Below, in pieces: positions 15,922 through 24,897 of a stretch of DNA of 64,000 nt. Positions within the stretch are counted from its first letter, which is position 1, and every line of letters begins with the position of its first letter. This stretch comes from Gordonia mangrovi (GTDB taxonomy: Bacteria > Actinomycetota > Actinomycetes > Mycobacteriales > Mycobacteriaceae), in contig NZ_CP102850.1 in NCBI RefSeq assembly GCF_024734075.1, positions 2,852,001 to 2,916,000 of the forward strand, read 5' to 3'. A program made the position numbers and the translations under genes. The notes beneath the pieces are model-generated. The model was not told the origin of the DNA. It worked only from the letters and a program-made list of their open reading frames with translations, and made no database searches.

Positions 15922-18093
15922 ATGTCGCTGGAGATCGCCGAGCCGGCACATCGGCGGCCCGTGGCCGGTGACTGGATCGACGACGTCGTCCAACGGCTCG
16001 GCAGCGGTACGGGTGACTGCGCGCTCATCGTCGGCCCACCGGGCACCGGTCGATCACGGCTGCTCGCGGTGGTCGAGAAGGCCCTGCGCGACGCGGGTGT
16101 GCCCGTCGTGGTGGGACCGGCCGGCGCGTCGGCGGGCCGCGACCGGCGCCCCGTGGTGATCGCCGACGACCTGCACAGCTGGCCGGCCGATGTGGTGGCC
16201 GAGCTCGCCGCGCACCTTGAGCACGGACAGGCCGCGCTCGTCGGCGCGACCGAGAGGCGTCGGCGCGACCCGGGTGTCGCCGCCCTCATCGCGCGGGCCC
16301 GGCGCAACGGTCTCGAGCTCGAGCGGCACCCGACGTCGACCGGCGAGGTGATCGACCGGGCGGCCCAGATGGGTGTGTCGCTGACCCCGACCGAGGCGTC
16401 CCACATCCGCCGCCGATGCGCCGGTGCCGGCGCGCTGATCGACGTCGCGCTCGAGGCGGTGTGCGGCGAGGACATCGAAGACCCGGATTCGCTGTCCGAG
16501 CTCGACCCGGTGGCCATCGCGACCCGGATCGCCCGCGACTGGCATCACCAGTTGTTGCGCGACCTCGACGACGACACCCTCGACGTCCTCGCGATGGCTG
16601 CCGCCGGCGGCGGACTCGACCCGCATTCGGTGTCGACGATCCTCGATCTCGACCCGTCGGCCGCGGTGGTCGCGGTCGACCGTGCCCGCGGCACCGGTCT
16701 CCTCAGCGCGTGCGACCGGATGTTGCCCGAACTGATCGACACGCTGCGCGACGTCGTCGGCGAGATCCGCCTCGGCGTGCTGCGGCGCCGGACCGCGCGG
16801 GCCTCGCTGGACGCCGGCACCCTCACCACCGACGACGCGATCCGAGCGGTGGAGGCCGGCCTCACCGGTGCGGCCATCGTCGACACACTGTGTGACGCCG
16901 CGGCCGGCGCGCCGCCCGAACGTGCGGCAGCATTGCTGGCCACCGCCGAACGCGGTGGCGGAGCCCGGGAAATTCTGCGTCCGCGTCGGGCGCGTCTGGT
17001 CCTCGACTCCGGCGACGTCGTCGGCGCCGCCGCGCTACTCGACGAGGTTCTGCAGTCCGGGCACGCACCCGGCCCGGCCATCGCCGAGACCGTCGCCGTG
17101 GCCGCCGAGGTCGCCACCGCCGCCGGGCGTCCCGCGCACGCCGCCGAGCTGTTCGGTTGGCTGGGCGCCGACCATGTCGGCGGGCATCGCGCGGCCGCGG
17201 TGTGTGCGCTGCTCGCCGTCGGCGACCGGTCGGGGGCGCAGGCCTTCCGCGCCGCCGGGACCGGACCACCGTCGACGCTGCGGCACGCCGAGGACGCCGT
17301 GATCGGCTATCTGCTCGATGCCGGTGACGGCGACAGCTCCTGCGACGCGGTCGTCGCGGCGTGGTCGGCCGTCGGGGACGCCGTCGCACTCAGACCCTGT
17401 GCGTGGCCGGTGTTCGCGCTGGCCGTGCACCGCGGGGAGCTCGACGGGGCACGAGCTCTCGCTGACATGGTCGACGCACTTGCGCCGGCCGACCGCGCCG
17501 TCCTGCGGTCCTGGGTGTCGGCGCTGTCCGGCGGCATCGACACCGAGATGGTGCACCTCGACCAGCTGCCGCCGACGATTCGCCTGCGGGCACTGGTCGC
17601 CGGACTCGCCGCTGCCCGTCGGGCCGACGATCGTGCCGCGCTGGCGGCCCGGTGGCAGCAAGTGGCGCCGGTGGTGTCGATGATGCAGGTGACGCTGCAC
17701 GACCTGCTCGTCGTCGGCGAGTGCCGGCAGGGCGCCGCCCTCCTCGACGATGCGGACCGGCTGCACCGCCAGTGTGCGGCGGTCGATGATCTGCTGGGCG
17801 CGCTGGGCTCCGGAACGGCGTGGCATCGTGCCTGGCAGTCGAGCGACGCATCCGCGCCCGCGGCACCGGCGCAGGCGCCGCCGGCGGACCCCGTCGTCGA
17901 CGGTCCGCTCACCGATCGCGAAGCCGAAGTTGCGCGCGAGCTGCTGGCGGGATACACCTACCGGGAGATCGGTGAGCGTCTGTTCATCTCGGCGAAGACC
18001 GTCGAGCATCATGTCGCCAACATCCGGAGGCGGCTCGACGCGGGTTCCCGCTCGGAACTCTTGGCCGCAATTCGCGAGGTCGGCTACCGCTGA
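15922..18093 (+). CDS. LuxR-family ATPase regulator of the ini locus (IniR-like position)
   Basis: 723 residues. An N-terminal P-loop NTPase has a Walker A-like GPPGTGRS (38-45), in which Arg replaces the usual Lys, and a Walker B-like PVVIADDLHSW. A long helical, TPR-like middle follows, then a C-terminal LuxR/GerE HTH (about 663-723: LTDREAEVARELLAGYTYRE, then ISAKTVEHHVANIRRRL). This is the LAL/STAND regulator plan. Mycobacterial iniBAC is controlled by a signal-transduction ATPase, IniR, reported to respond to trehalose. Equivalence is inferred only from position and architecture. The GTG at 15901 overlaps the Hsp70-like gene; the ATG at 15922 is six bases after its stop. Likely target: the shared promoter at 13886-14164. 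Confidence 0.85.
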   Translation: MSLEIAEPAHRRPVAGDWIDDVVQRLGSGTGDCALIVGPPGTGRSRLLAVVEKALRDAGVPVVVGPAGASAGRDRRPVVIADDLHSWPADVVAELAAHLEHGQAALVGATERRRRDPGVAALIARARRNGLELERHPTSTGEVIDRAAQMGVSLTPTEASHIRRRCAGAGALIDVALEAVCGEDIEDPDSLSELDPVAIATRIARDWHHQLLRDLDDDTLDVLAMAAAGGGLDPHSVSTILDLDPSAAVVAVDRARGTGLLSACDRMLPELIDTLRDVVGEIRLGVLRRRTARASLDAGTLTTDDAIRAVEAGLTGAAIVDTLCDAAAGAPPERAAALLATAERGGGAREILRPRRARLVLDSGDVVGAAALLDEVLQSGHAPGPAIAETVAVAAEVATAAGRPAHAAELFGWLGADHVGGHRAAAVCALLAVGDRSGAQAFRAAGTGPPSTLRHAEDAVIGYLLDAGDGDSSCDAVVAAWSAVGDAVALRPCAWPVFALAVHRGELDGARALADMVDALAPADRAVLRSWVSALSGGIDTEMVHLDQLPPTIRLRALVAGLAAARRADDRAALAARWQQVAPVVSMMQVTLHDLLVVGECRQGAALLDDADRLHRQCAAVDDLLGALGSGTAWHRAWQSSDASAPAAPAQAPPADPVVDGPLTDREAEVARELLAGYTYREIGERLFISAKTVEHHVANIRRRLDAGSRSELLAAIREVGYR

Positions 18094-18094
18094 A

Positions 18095-18110
18095 CTTACC
18101 CCCGGGTAAG
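18095..18110. promoter_or_regulatory. TetR operator-like site TTAC-N6-GTAA (site 1)
   Basis: CTTACCCCCGGGTAAG, a 16-bp dyad 51 bases before the TetR start. Sites with the same TTAC-N6-GTAA plan occur at 44817-44832 and 53979-53994. This suggests autoregulation by the TetR protein. Confidence 0.65.
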
Positions 18111-18161
18111 ATGGTCCGAACGCGTTGACGCGCGATCTGGGCTAGCGGTGAAGGAGTGGTG

Positions 18162-18776
18162 ATGGCCGGCGGTACCAAACGGTTGCCCCGTGCGGTGCGG
18201 GAACAGCAGATGCTCGACGCCGCGGTCAAGGTGTTCTCCGAGAACGGCTACCGCGAGGCGTCGATGGACTCCATCGCCGCCGAGGCGGAGATCAGCAAGC
18301 CGATGCTGTACCTGTATTACGGCTCCAAGGACGAGCTGTTCAGCGCCTGCATCGAGCGCGAGTCCACCCGGTTCATCGAGGCCATGAGCGTCGGCTTCGA
18401 CCCGTCGCTGCGCCAGCGCGACCAGGCCTACACCGTCGTCAAGGAGTTCCTCCGCTTCGTCGACGAGCACCGGCAGTCGTGGAAGGTGCTCTATCGCGTC
18501 GCCGTCGGCACCCAGACGTTCTCGCACTTCGTCTCCGACAGCCGCAAACGCGTCACCGAGATGGTCACCGAACTCATCCGCGCGGGCACCACCGTCGAGG
18601 GCGCCCGCGACATCGACTTCGAACTCACCGCCGTCGCCTTGGTGGGTGCCGGTGAGGCCGTCGCCGACCGCATCACCGAAGGCGATGTGGACCTCGAGAC
18701 CGCCACCGACCTACTCGTCGGCATCACCTGGCGCGGTCTGAAGGGAGTCGGCACCGCCGACGCGGGCCTCGACTGA
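18162..18776 (+). CDS. TetR/AcrR family regulator (Rv0238-like)
   Basis: 204 residues. The N-terminal TetR HTH is textbook (residues ~10-56: REQQMLDAAVKVFSENGY, then AEISKPMLYLYYGSKDELF), followed by an all-helical ligand domain. The ATG at 18162 has AAGGAG five bases upstream. In M. tuberculosis a TetR gene (Rv0238) occupies the same place between lpqI and the htdX-fabG4-fadA2-fadE5 block. A TTAC-N6-GTAA dyad stands in front of this gene and in front of fabG4/fadA2 and fadE5, so I infer that it is a local repressor of fatty-acid genes, with an acyl-CoA or acyl chain as a possible ligand. The gene is followed at once by a long palindrome, after which the accessory DNA begins. Confidence 0.9.
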   Translation: MAGGTKRLPRAVREQQMLDAAVKVFSENGYREASMDSIAAEAEISKPMLYLYYGSKDELFSACIERESTRFIEAMSVGFDPSLRQRDQAYTVVKEFLRFVDEHRQSWKVLYRVAVGTQTFSHFVSDSRKRVTEMVTELIRAGTTVEGARDIDFELTAVALVGAGEAVADRITEGDVDLETATDLLVGITWRGLKGVGTADAGLD

Positions 18777-18789
18777 GCCCTCGGCGTAC

Positions 18790-18895
18790 GCCGAGAGAAC
18801 CCTGTTTCGCGCCGAGAGAACCCAGAGTTGCGCCGAGAGAACCCAGCCGGGTGGGTCTGCTGGGTTCTCTCGACACGAAACAGGGTTCTCTCGGC
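18790..18895. terminator. Long compound palindrome after the TetR gene (family III)
   Basis: Outer arms GCCGAGAGAACCCTGTTTCG (18790-18809) and its exact complement (18876-18895) enclose an inner pair CGAGAGAACCCAG / CTGGGTTCTCTCG. The unit GCCGAGAGAACCC occurs three times forwards and twice inverted. It starts 14 bases after a stop codon and probably acts as a terminator. It also marks the left edge of the accessory region. Confidence 0.7.
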
Positions 18896-19051
18896 CGCTG
18901 TGGCGAGACTTTGGTGGGGTATCTCGACCCGCTGGCTGAGGAGCGGCGACGGAGGAGTCGCGTCACGAAGCCCACTGACCCCGGGCGTTGTCGGAAGCCT
19001 CCGCTATACAGTTCTGTTCGGGTTCGCCAACAACTGTATGGAGTGCAATCA

Positions 19052-20653
19052 GTGATCACCGGAGAGCAGAAGAGCAAGGTCGACGCGGTCTGGGACGCGT
19101 TCTGGTCGGGTGGCATCGCCAACCCGTTGCAGGTGATGGAGCAGATCACCTACCTGCTGTTCATCCGACGCCTCGACGATGAGCAGACGCGCGCATTGAA
19201 CCGCGCCAACCTGACCAAGAAGCCAATCCAGGACAACCCGTTTCCGGTCGATCGCGACGAACTCCGCTGGTCGGTGTTCAAGAACTACGCCGCCGACGAG
19301 ATGTTCGAGACCGTCGACAAGAAAGTCTTCCCGTTCATCCAGACCATGCGTGACGAGGATTCCACCTACGCGCACTTCATGAAGGATGCGCGGCTCGCGA
19401 TCCCCAACGCGGCGATGCTGGTGAAGGTCGTCGATCTGCTCGACAAGATCGAGATGCAAGACCTCGACACCAAGGGCGACATCTACGAGTACATGCTCGC
19501 CAAGATCGCCAGTTCCGGACAGAACGGCCAGTTCCGCACTCCCCGCCACATCATCAAACTGATGGTGGAGATGATGGCCCCGGAAGTGGGGGACACCATC
19601 GTCGACCCGGCCTCGGGCACCTGCGGCTTCCTCGTCGCTGCCACCGAATACGTGCGCGAGCACCACGCCGGCGAGGTCAACTCCGGTCCCGGCGCGAAGC
19701 ACTTTCACCACAACATGTTCCACGGCTTCGACTTCGACAACACCATGCTGCGGATCGGCTCGATGAATATGCTGCTGCATGGCGTCGAGCAGCCCGACAT
19801 TCGCTATCGGGACTCGTTGGCCGAAGCCAACACCGGTGACGCAGGCGCGTATTCGATGGTGCTGGCCAACCCGCCGTTCGCCGGCAGCCTCGACTATGAG
19901 AACACCGCCAAGGATCTACAGCAAATCGTCAAGACCAAGAAAACCGAGCTGCTATTCCTGGCTCTGTTCCTGCGGCTCCTCAAGCCTGGCGGCCGCGCCG
20001 CAGTGATCGTGCCCGACGGCGTGCTGTTCGGATCATCCAAGGCGCACAAGGAGCTTCGGCGGATGCTGGTCGACGACCACAAGCTCGACGCCGTGGTCAA
20101 ACTCCCGTCCGGCGTGTTCAAGCCCTACGCCGGTGTCTCGACCGCGATCCTCTTCTTCACCAAGACGAACTCCGGCGGCACCGACCACGTCTGGTTCTAC
20201 GACGTCCAGGCCGATGGATACTCGCTCGACGACAAGCGAACCCCACTCCTCGACGCCGCCAAGCTCGGACCGATCCCCGCAATCGCTGCGACCGACCAGC
20301 CCGACTCGAGTTCTCTGCTGGCTGAGGGCGGCGGCGAAGGAGCCGCGTATCGAGACCCCCTCACCACAGAAGACCACGCCAAGAACAACCTCCCCGACGT
20401 CCTGCGGCGATGGGCCGAACGTGATGGCGCCGAACTGAAACGCGCCCGCACTGAGCAGTCCTTCTGCGTTCCGCGGAACGCGATCGAGGAGCAGGGCTAC
20501 GACCTGAGCCTCAATCGCTACAAGGAGATCGTCCACGAAGAGGTGGAGCACCGGACACCGGCGGAGATCCTCGACGAGCTAGAGAAAATGGAGTTGGGCA
20601 TCCAGTCAGGGTTGGCGGAGCTGCGGGAGATGCTGGCTGGGGGTGGGGAGTGA
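19052..20653 (+). CDS. hsdM: Type I restriction-modification DNA methyltransferase subunit HsdM
   Basis: 533 residues. It methylates adenine N6 in the recognition sequence, working as HsdM2-HsdS. A helical N-terminal domain (residues ~1-130, FWSGGIANPLQVMEQITYLL) precedes the methyltransferase fold, with SAM motif I VDPASGTCGF (~184) and catalytic motif IV NPPF (~272). The C-terminal ~130 residues are a variable helical tail. The GTG at 19052 has GGAG eight bases upstream. The longer frame starting at 18851 would read through the palindrome and gives no homologous sequence. The stop overlaps the hsdS start by four bases (GTGA). Confidence 0.93.
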   Translation: MITGEQKSKVDAVWDAFWSGGIANPLQVMEQITYLLFIRRLDDEQTRALNRANLTKKPIQDNPFPVDRDELRWSVFKNYAADEMFETVDKKVFPFIQTMRDEDSTYAHFMKDARLAIPNAAMLVKVVDLLDKIEMQDLDTKGDIYEYMLAKIASSGQNGQFRTPRHIIKLMVEMMAPEVGDTIVDPASGTCGFLVAATEYVREHHAGEVNSGPGAKHFHHNMFHGFDFDNTMLRIGSMNMLLHGVEQPDIRYRDSLAEANTGDAGAYSMVLANPPFAGSLDYENTAKDLQQIVKTKKTELLFLALFLRLLKPGGRAAVIVPDGVLFGSSKAHKELRRMLVDDHKLDAVVKLPSGVFKPYAGVSTAILFFTKTNSGGTDHVWFYDVQADGYSLDDKRTPLLDAAKLGPIPAIAATDQPDSSSLLAEGGGEGAAYRDPLTTEDHAKNNLPDVLRRWAERDGAELKRARTEQSFCVPRNAIEEQGYDLSLNRYKEIVHEEVEHRTPAEILDELEKMELGIQSGLAELREMLAGGGE

Positions 20654-21813
20654 GCTGGCCGCAGGTTGCGTTGGGCGAAGTCGCAGGTGTCGCCGGACCG
20701 AAGGCGGGCGAGGCAGGTAGCCGCCTGCCCGTTTACTCCGTCACCAAGCACCGTGGTTTCGTTCGCAGCTCGGACTACTTCAACAAGCAGGTGTTCAGTC
20801 GTGATTTGTCGGGCTACAGGACCGTGAAGGCCGGACAGTTCGCCTATGCAACTATTCACTTGGACGAAGGTTCAGTAGGGATCGCACCCGAGGACTCGTT
20901 GGTCAGTCCGATGTACACCGTCTTTGAGGTCAACCCGGCCCTCGTCGAACCGCGATATCTGCTTCGGTATTTGAAGTCGGCTAGGGCGCTTGCGGTCTAT
21001 CCCAGCCTCGGAAGCGGGTCGGCAGAACGGCGGAAAGCCATCCCGTTCAAGCGGCTAGCGTCCCTGAATGTGCCACTCCCTCCCCTCCCCGAACAACGCC
21101 GGATCGCAGCCATCCTTGACCACGCCGACGCCCTCCGCGCCAAGCGCCGGGAGACGATCGCGCGGCTCGACGAGCTTAAGCAGTCGATCTTCATCGACAT
21201 GTTTGGCGATCCATCCGCGAACCCGAGATCGTTGCCTATCGGTTCGATAGGCGAACTTGTCGAGAGCGCCCGGTATGGAACGTCTGAAAAGAGCTCGACC
21301 GAGGGCAAGTACCCCGTGCTGAGAATGGGAAATCTCACTGCGAATGGACGTATCGACGTGAGCGATCTGAAGTACATGGACCTTGCAGCCGATCAGCTTG
21401 AGCGATACACGGTCAGATCAGGTGACCTGCTGTTCAATCGCACCAACAGCCCCGATCTCGTTGGAAAGACCGCGGTATATCGATCGTCAGACCCTGCAGC
21501 CTACGCGGGTTATCTGATCAGGGTGCGCACCAACGACAACGGTGATCCAGAGTACATATCCGGCTATCTCAACTCCCGACATGGGAAGGCTGTACTTCGG
21601 AGCATGTGCAAGAGCATCATAGGCATGGCGAACATCAACGCCAGAGAGTTGCAGGGCATCAAGATCCTCAAACCGCCGATTGTCGACCAGCGAGCGTACG
21701 CACAGTCAGTTGCCGCGGTGGAAGCCCATCAACGCTCGCTAGAGGATGAGTACGTCGTCCTCAACTCCCTCTTCTCGTCGCTGCAATCCCGCGCATTTCG
21801 AGGCGAGTTGTGA
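20650..21813 (+). CDS. hsdS: Type I restriction specificity subunit HsdS
   Basis: 387 residues. Two target-recognition domains (about 1-135 and 186-335), separated by the conserved coiled spacer (PLPPLPEQRRIAAILDHADA, then ETIARLDELKQSIFIDMFGDP). The second half ends in a shorter helical repeat (residues ~345-387). Each domain reads one half of a bipartite target, and the spacer helices set the distance. The start GTG lies within the hsdM stop, and its own stop overlaps mcrB by four bases. Codon use is less GC-rich than in the neighbouring core genes, as is usual for fast-evolving specificity genes. Confidence 0.93.
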   Translation: MSWPQVALGEVAGVAGPKAGEAGSRLPVYSVTKHRGFVRSSDYFNKQVFSRDLSGYRTVKAGQFAYATIHLDEGSVGIAPEDSLVSPMYTVFEVNPALVEPRYLLRYLKSARALAVYPSLGSGSAERRKAIPFKRLASLNVPLPPLPEQRRIAAILDHADALRAKRRETIARLDELKQSIFIDMFGDPSANPRSLPIGSIGELVESARYGTSEKSSTEGKYPVLRMGNLTANGRIDVSDLKYMDLAADQLERYTVRSGDLLFNRTNSPDLVGKTAVYRSSDPAAYAGYLIRVRTNDNGDPEYISGYLNSRHGKAVLRSMCKSIIGMANINARELQGIKILKPPIVDQRAYAQSVAAVEAHQRSLEDEYVVLNSLFSSLQSRAFRGEL

Positions 21814-23630
21814 GCACCGCCGTACCCCTTGTGCCGCCGTGGCCTAAGTTTGCGCGCCCAGTCCTGGATGTTCTCAGTGATGGGAACGTCTGGAAGACTG
21901 CAGATCTCAAACAGGCCGTGATGACCCGTCAAGAACTTACCCAAGAGCAGCTTGCGGAGACGCTGAATTCCGGACAGGGTAAGGCTGACAACCGAATCGG
22001 CTGGGCGTTGTCCTTCGTTACTCGTGCCCAAGCCGTCGAGAAGATCAAGAATGGTCAGTCGCGAATCACCGATTTCGGGCGTCAGATGCTTCGCGATCAT
22101 CCGGTTGAGATCACCGAAGCTGACCTCAAGGCGATTCCCGCATATCAGGAATACAAGCCGAAGAAGCGCTCATCCACCCCTGTTGGTCTTGATGTAGAAG
22201 CGCTGCCGTCTCACTGGTTCGTTGGAGCCTTCTTTGCTGACCTCGAGGGTTACGTGGGGCCGATCGGCGATCAAACTGAGCAGTTTGTCAGGGAAGGTCG
22301 CTGGTTCAACGGGAACGAGGGCAAGTACCTCGATCATGTCAGGTCGATGAAGTCAGGCGAGAGAATCGCGATCAAGGCCGCGTTCACGCGCATGCACGAT
22401 CTGCCCTTCGAGACCAAGGGACACCGCGTGTCGGTGATGGCGATCAAAGCCGTTGGGACGATTCGCTATAACCATGGAGATGGCTACAACATCGATGTCG
22501 ACTGGGAACCTCTGGACTCGGTGAGGGAGTGGTACTTCTACACGAATCAGCAGACGGTGTGGCAGGTCAAGCCAGCCGATTGGAAGTCAAAGGCACTCAT
22601 AGCTTTTGCATTTGACGGTGAAGACCAAGACTATGACGAGTTCCGCAACACGGGTGCGTGGGCCGAGAGGTTTGGCGATGATGCCCCAGTGGTGCTTGAC
22701 GAGGGTGACGACGAGACGCTCGAGGAAGAACTTCCGTCGACCCCGACCTACGGAATCGCCGACATCATCGCTGACGGCTGTTTCATCCCATCCTCGACGC
22801 TTGCTGGCTACCTCGAAGCTCTTGATCGCAAGAAGAATCTGATCCTCCAAGGGCCACCTGGAACGGGGAAAACTTGGCTTGCCAAACGACTTGGCCGAGC
22901 GTTGATCGGTCGTGGTGCGTCTGACGTTCTTCGATCGGTCCAGTTCCATCCGACGATGAGCTACGAGGACTTCGTTCGCGGTTGGCGCCCGAGCGGCGAT
23001 GGCAGGCTTACCCTCAAAGACGGATTGTTTCTGGAGATCATCAACGACGCGCTCGCAACACCCGGCCGCAAACACGTACTGGTGATCGAGGAGATCAACC
23101 GCGGCAATCTCGCGCAGATCTTCGGTGAGCTGCTGACACTCCTGGAGGCCGACAAGCGTGTAGCCACGGAGGCCTTGACCCTCACATATCGAAAGCCAAA
23201 CGAAGACCCGGTCTTCATCCCCGAGAATCTCTACATCATCGGCACCATGAATCTCGCCGACCGGTCGCTGGCCATCGTCGACTTCGCGCTGCGACGCCGG
23301 TTTGCCTTCGCTGATCTGTCGCCGCAGTTCAACGACGCGTGGCGGAACTGGGTGTCGTCCCGAAACCGTGTCGACGCAACCGTTCTCGCCGACCTGGCCA
23401 CCCGAATCGACGCGCTCAACACGCAGATCGCCGAGTACCGGTCGCTCGGCGCCCAGTACTGCATTGGCCACAGCTTCTTCACGCCGGCCAATGACACGCG
23501 GATCGACGATCCGTCTTCGTGGATCCGTGGTGTCGTCGACCAAGAGATTCGGCCGCTCCTGGCCGAGTACTGGTTCGACGACCCGGCGAGAGTGGAGACC
23601 GAGACCGCGAAGTTGATCGGCACGCCTTGA
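21810..23630 (+). CDS. mcrB: McrB-like AAA+ GTPase subunit of a McrBC-type restriction system
   Basis: 606 residues. The first ~110 form a winged-helix domain of the Mrr_N type (DVLSDGNVWKTADLKQAV). A ~200-residue region follows (WFVGAFFADLEGYVG...), the probable DNA-reading part. The AAA+ motor has Walker A LQGPPGTGKTW (~343), Walker B VLVIEEINRGN (~425) and the McrB hallmark GTMNLADRSLA followed by DFALRRRF (~475). Classical McrBC cuts DNA carrying methylated cytosine; the N-terminal domain here differs from that of E. coli McrB, so the target may differ. It overlaps hsdS and mcrC by four bases each. Confidence 0.88.
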   Translation: MSTAVPLVPPWPKFARPVLDVLSDGNVWKTADLKQAVMTRQELTQEQLAETLNSGQGKADNRIGWALSFVTRAQAVEKIKNGQSRITDFGRQMLRDHPVEITEADLKAIPAYQEYKPKKRSSTPVGLDVEALPSHWFVGAFFADLEGYVGPIGDQTEQFVREGRWFNGNEGKYLDHVRSMKSGERIAIKAAFTRMHDLPFETKGHRVSVMAIKAVGTIRYNHGDGYNIDVDWEPLDSVREWYFYTNQQTVWQVKPADWKSKALIAFAFDGEDQDYDEFRNTGAWAERFGDDAPVVLDEGDDETLEEELPSTPTYGIADIIADGCFIPSSTLAGYLEALDRKKNLILQGPPGTGKTWLAKRLGRALIGRGASDVLRSVQFHPTMSYEDFVRGWRPSGDGRLTLKDGLFLEIINDALATPGRKHVLVIEEINRGNLAQIFGELLTLLEADKRVATEALTLTYRKPNEDPVFIPENLYIIGTMNLADRSLAIVDFALRRRFAFADLSPQFNDAWRNWVSSRNRVDATVLADLATRIDALNTQIAEYRSLGAQYCIGHSFFTPANDTRIDDPSSWIRGVVDQEIRPLLAEYWFDDPARVETETAKLIGTP

Positions 23631-24727
23631 CAACACCAGGCGTCATCGTCAGCGGCAGCACCGAAATACCTGTACGCAACCTCTGGCTGCTGATGCTGTA
23701 CGCCTCCACGCTGTTCCAACGCGACGAGCGTCTCCGCACCGGCTCCATCGAAGACAACCCCGATGAGCTGTTCGACCTGGTGTCTGAAATCCTGGTCACC
23801 GCCACCGAGCGGCGCCTGCAGCGAAGCCTTGGCCGGCAGTACCGATCTCGATCCGACACGCTCACCCGGGTGCGGGGGCAGATCGATGTCCTTGCCACCG
23901 AGTCGAGAATGTTGCTCGCCCAAGGTCGGGTCGCGTGCCGGTTCGACGAGCTCTCGGTCGACAACCTCCGCAACCGAGTGCTGCGGACAGCACTGGTCCT
24001 GGCCGCGCGGCATGTCGGCGACCTCACGCTGGAGCGCCGAGCGCGGTCACTGGCCGAGATCCTCACCCAGTACGGAGTGTCCTCTCAACTGGTGACCCAG
24101 CGTGAGGCAGCGCAACTCGCGCTGGGTCGGAATGAGCAGGACGATGTCGAAGCGATCGATGCCGCACGCCTGCTGCTGCAGATGACGATTCCGGCGGAGT
24201 CGGTGGGTAAGCACTCGACACGAGATCCCGAACGCGAGGCGCAGGCGATCCGCAGGCTCTACGAGGCCGCGGTGCGCGGCTTCTACCGCGCAGTGCTGCC
24301 CTCCGAATGGAAGGTCGCCGTTGGCGAGGTGCATCACCACTGGCCGGTCATCGGCGCGAGTAGCGGCCTGATGGCTGTACTGCCGATCATGAAGACGGAC
24401 ACGCTGCTCGAGTCCGCATCGCGGCGCATCATCGTCGAAACCAAATTCGCTGACGCACTCAAACCCAATCAGTATGGCGCCATCAAGCTCTCCCGTGACC
24501 ACGTCTTTCAGCTCTACGCCTACGTGCAGTCGCAGCATGGCAAAGACGAACTCTCGACAACCGCCGAAGGAGTGCTGCTGTACCCGGTCGTCGGACAGCA
24601 CCTCGACGAGACCGCGACGATCCAGGGCCACCGCTACCGGTTCATGACGGTCGATCTCGGCGCGAGTGCTTCCTCCATCCGCGACACGCTGCTAAGCGTT
24701 CCGCGGAACGCGGGTGCGGTCAGGTGA
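23627..24727 (+). CDS. mcrC: McrC-like nuclease subunit
   Basis: 366 residues, starting at a TTG that overlaps the mcrB stop by four bases (TTGA). The N-terminus has the McrC pattern IPVRNLWLLMLYASTLFQ, the middle has VRGQIDVLATESRML and FDELSVDNLRNRVLRTAL, and the C-terminal part carries a PD-(D/E)xK nuclease core (Asp in IMKTDTLLE, then RRIIVETKFAD with E-x-K). McrC binds McrB hexamers, stimulates GTP hydrolysis and cleaves DNA. The earlier ATG in this frame (23519) would overlap mcrB by over 100 bases and gives no family match. Last gene of the overlapping hsdM-hsdS-mcrB-mcrC run. Confidence 0.88.
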   Translation: MTTPGVIVSGSTEIPVRNLWLLMLYASTLFQRDERLRTGSIEDNPDELFDLVSEILVTATERRLQRSLGRQYRSRSDTLTRVRGQIDVLATESRMLLAQGRVACRFDELSVDNLRNRVLRTALVLAARHVGDLTLERRARSLAEILTQYGVSSQLVTQREAAQLALGRNEQDDVEAIDAARLLLQMTIPAESVGKHSTRDPEREAQAIRRLYEAAVRGFYRAVLPSEWKVAVGEVHHHWPVIGASSGLMAVLPIMKTDTLLESASRRIIVETKFADALKPNQYGAIKLSRDHVFQLYAYVQSQHGKDELSTTAEGVLLYPVVGQHLDETATIQGHRYRFMTVDLGASASSIRDTLLSVPRNAGAVR

Positions 24728-24859
24728 TTGTTGGGCTGTCTCGCTCTCGATCAGAAGTTGTACCTCATCCACGTCTTGGCGTTCGTGACGGAGTCCTGGA
24801 CCGTGACCCGATGCACCGCCTGCTTCAGCAACGTTCTGCTGTGTAGCAAGAGTTATAGC

Positions 24860-24892
24860 GGTTTATAGTCCAGCTATAAAATGCTATAAACC
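24860..24892. promoter_or_regulatory. AT-rich inverted repeat upstream of the AAA ATPase gene
   Basis: GGTTTATAG (24860-24868) and CTATAAACC (24884-24892) form a perfect 9-bp dyad. Extra TTATAG and CTATAAA copies lie in and beside it, and it ends five bases before the ATG. The AT content is striking against the surrounding GC. It probably combines a -10 region with an operator, and it would also occlude the RBS in the transcript. Confidence 0.6.
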
Positions 24893-24897
24893 TTGAT

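Noticed and set aside
18851..19051. Extended N-terminus of HsdM
   Set aside because: It would translate the family III palindrome; the RBS and family-like sequence start at the GTG at 19052.
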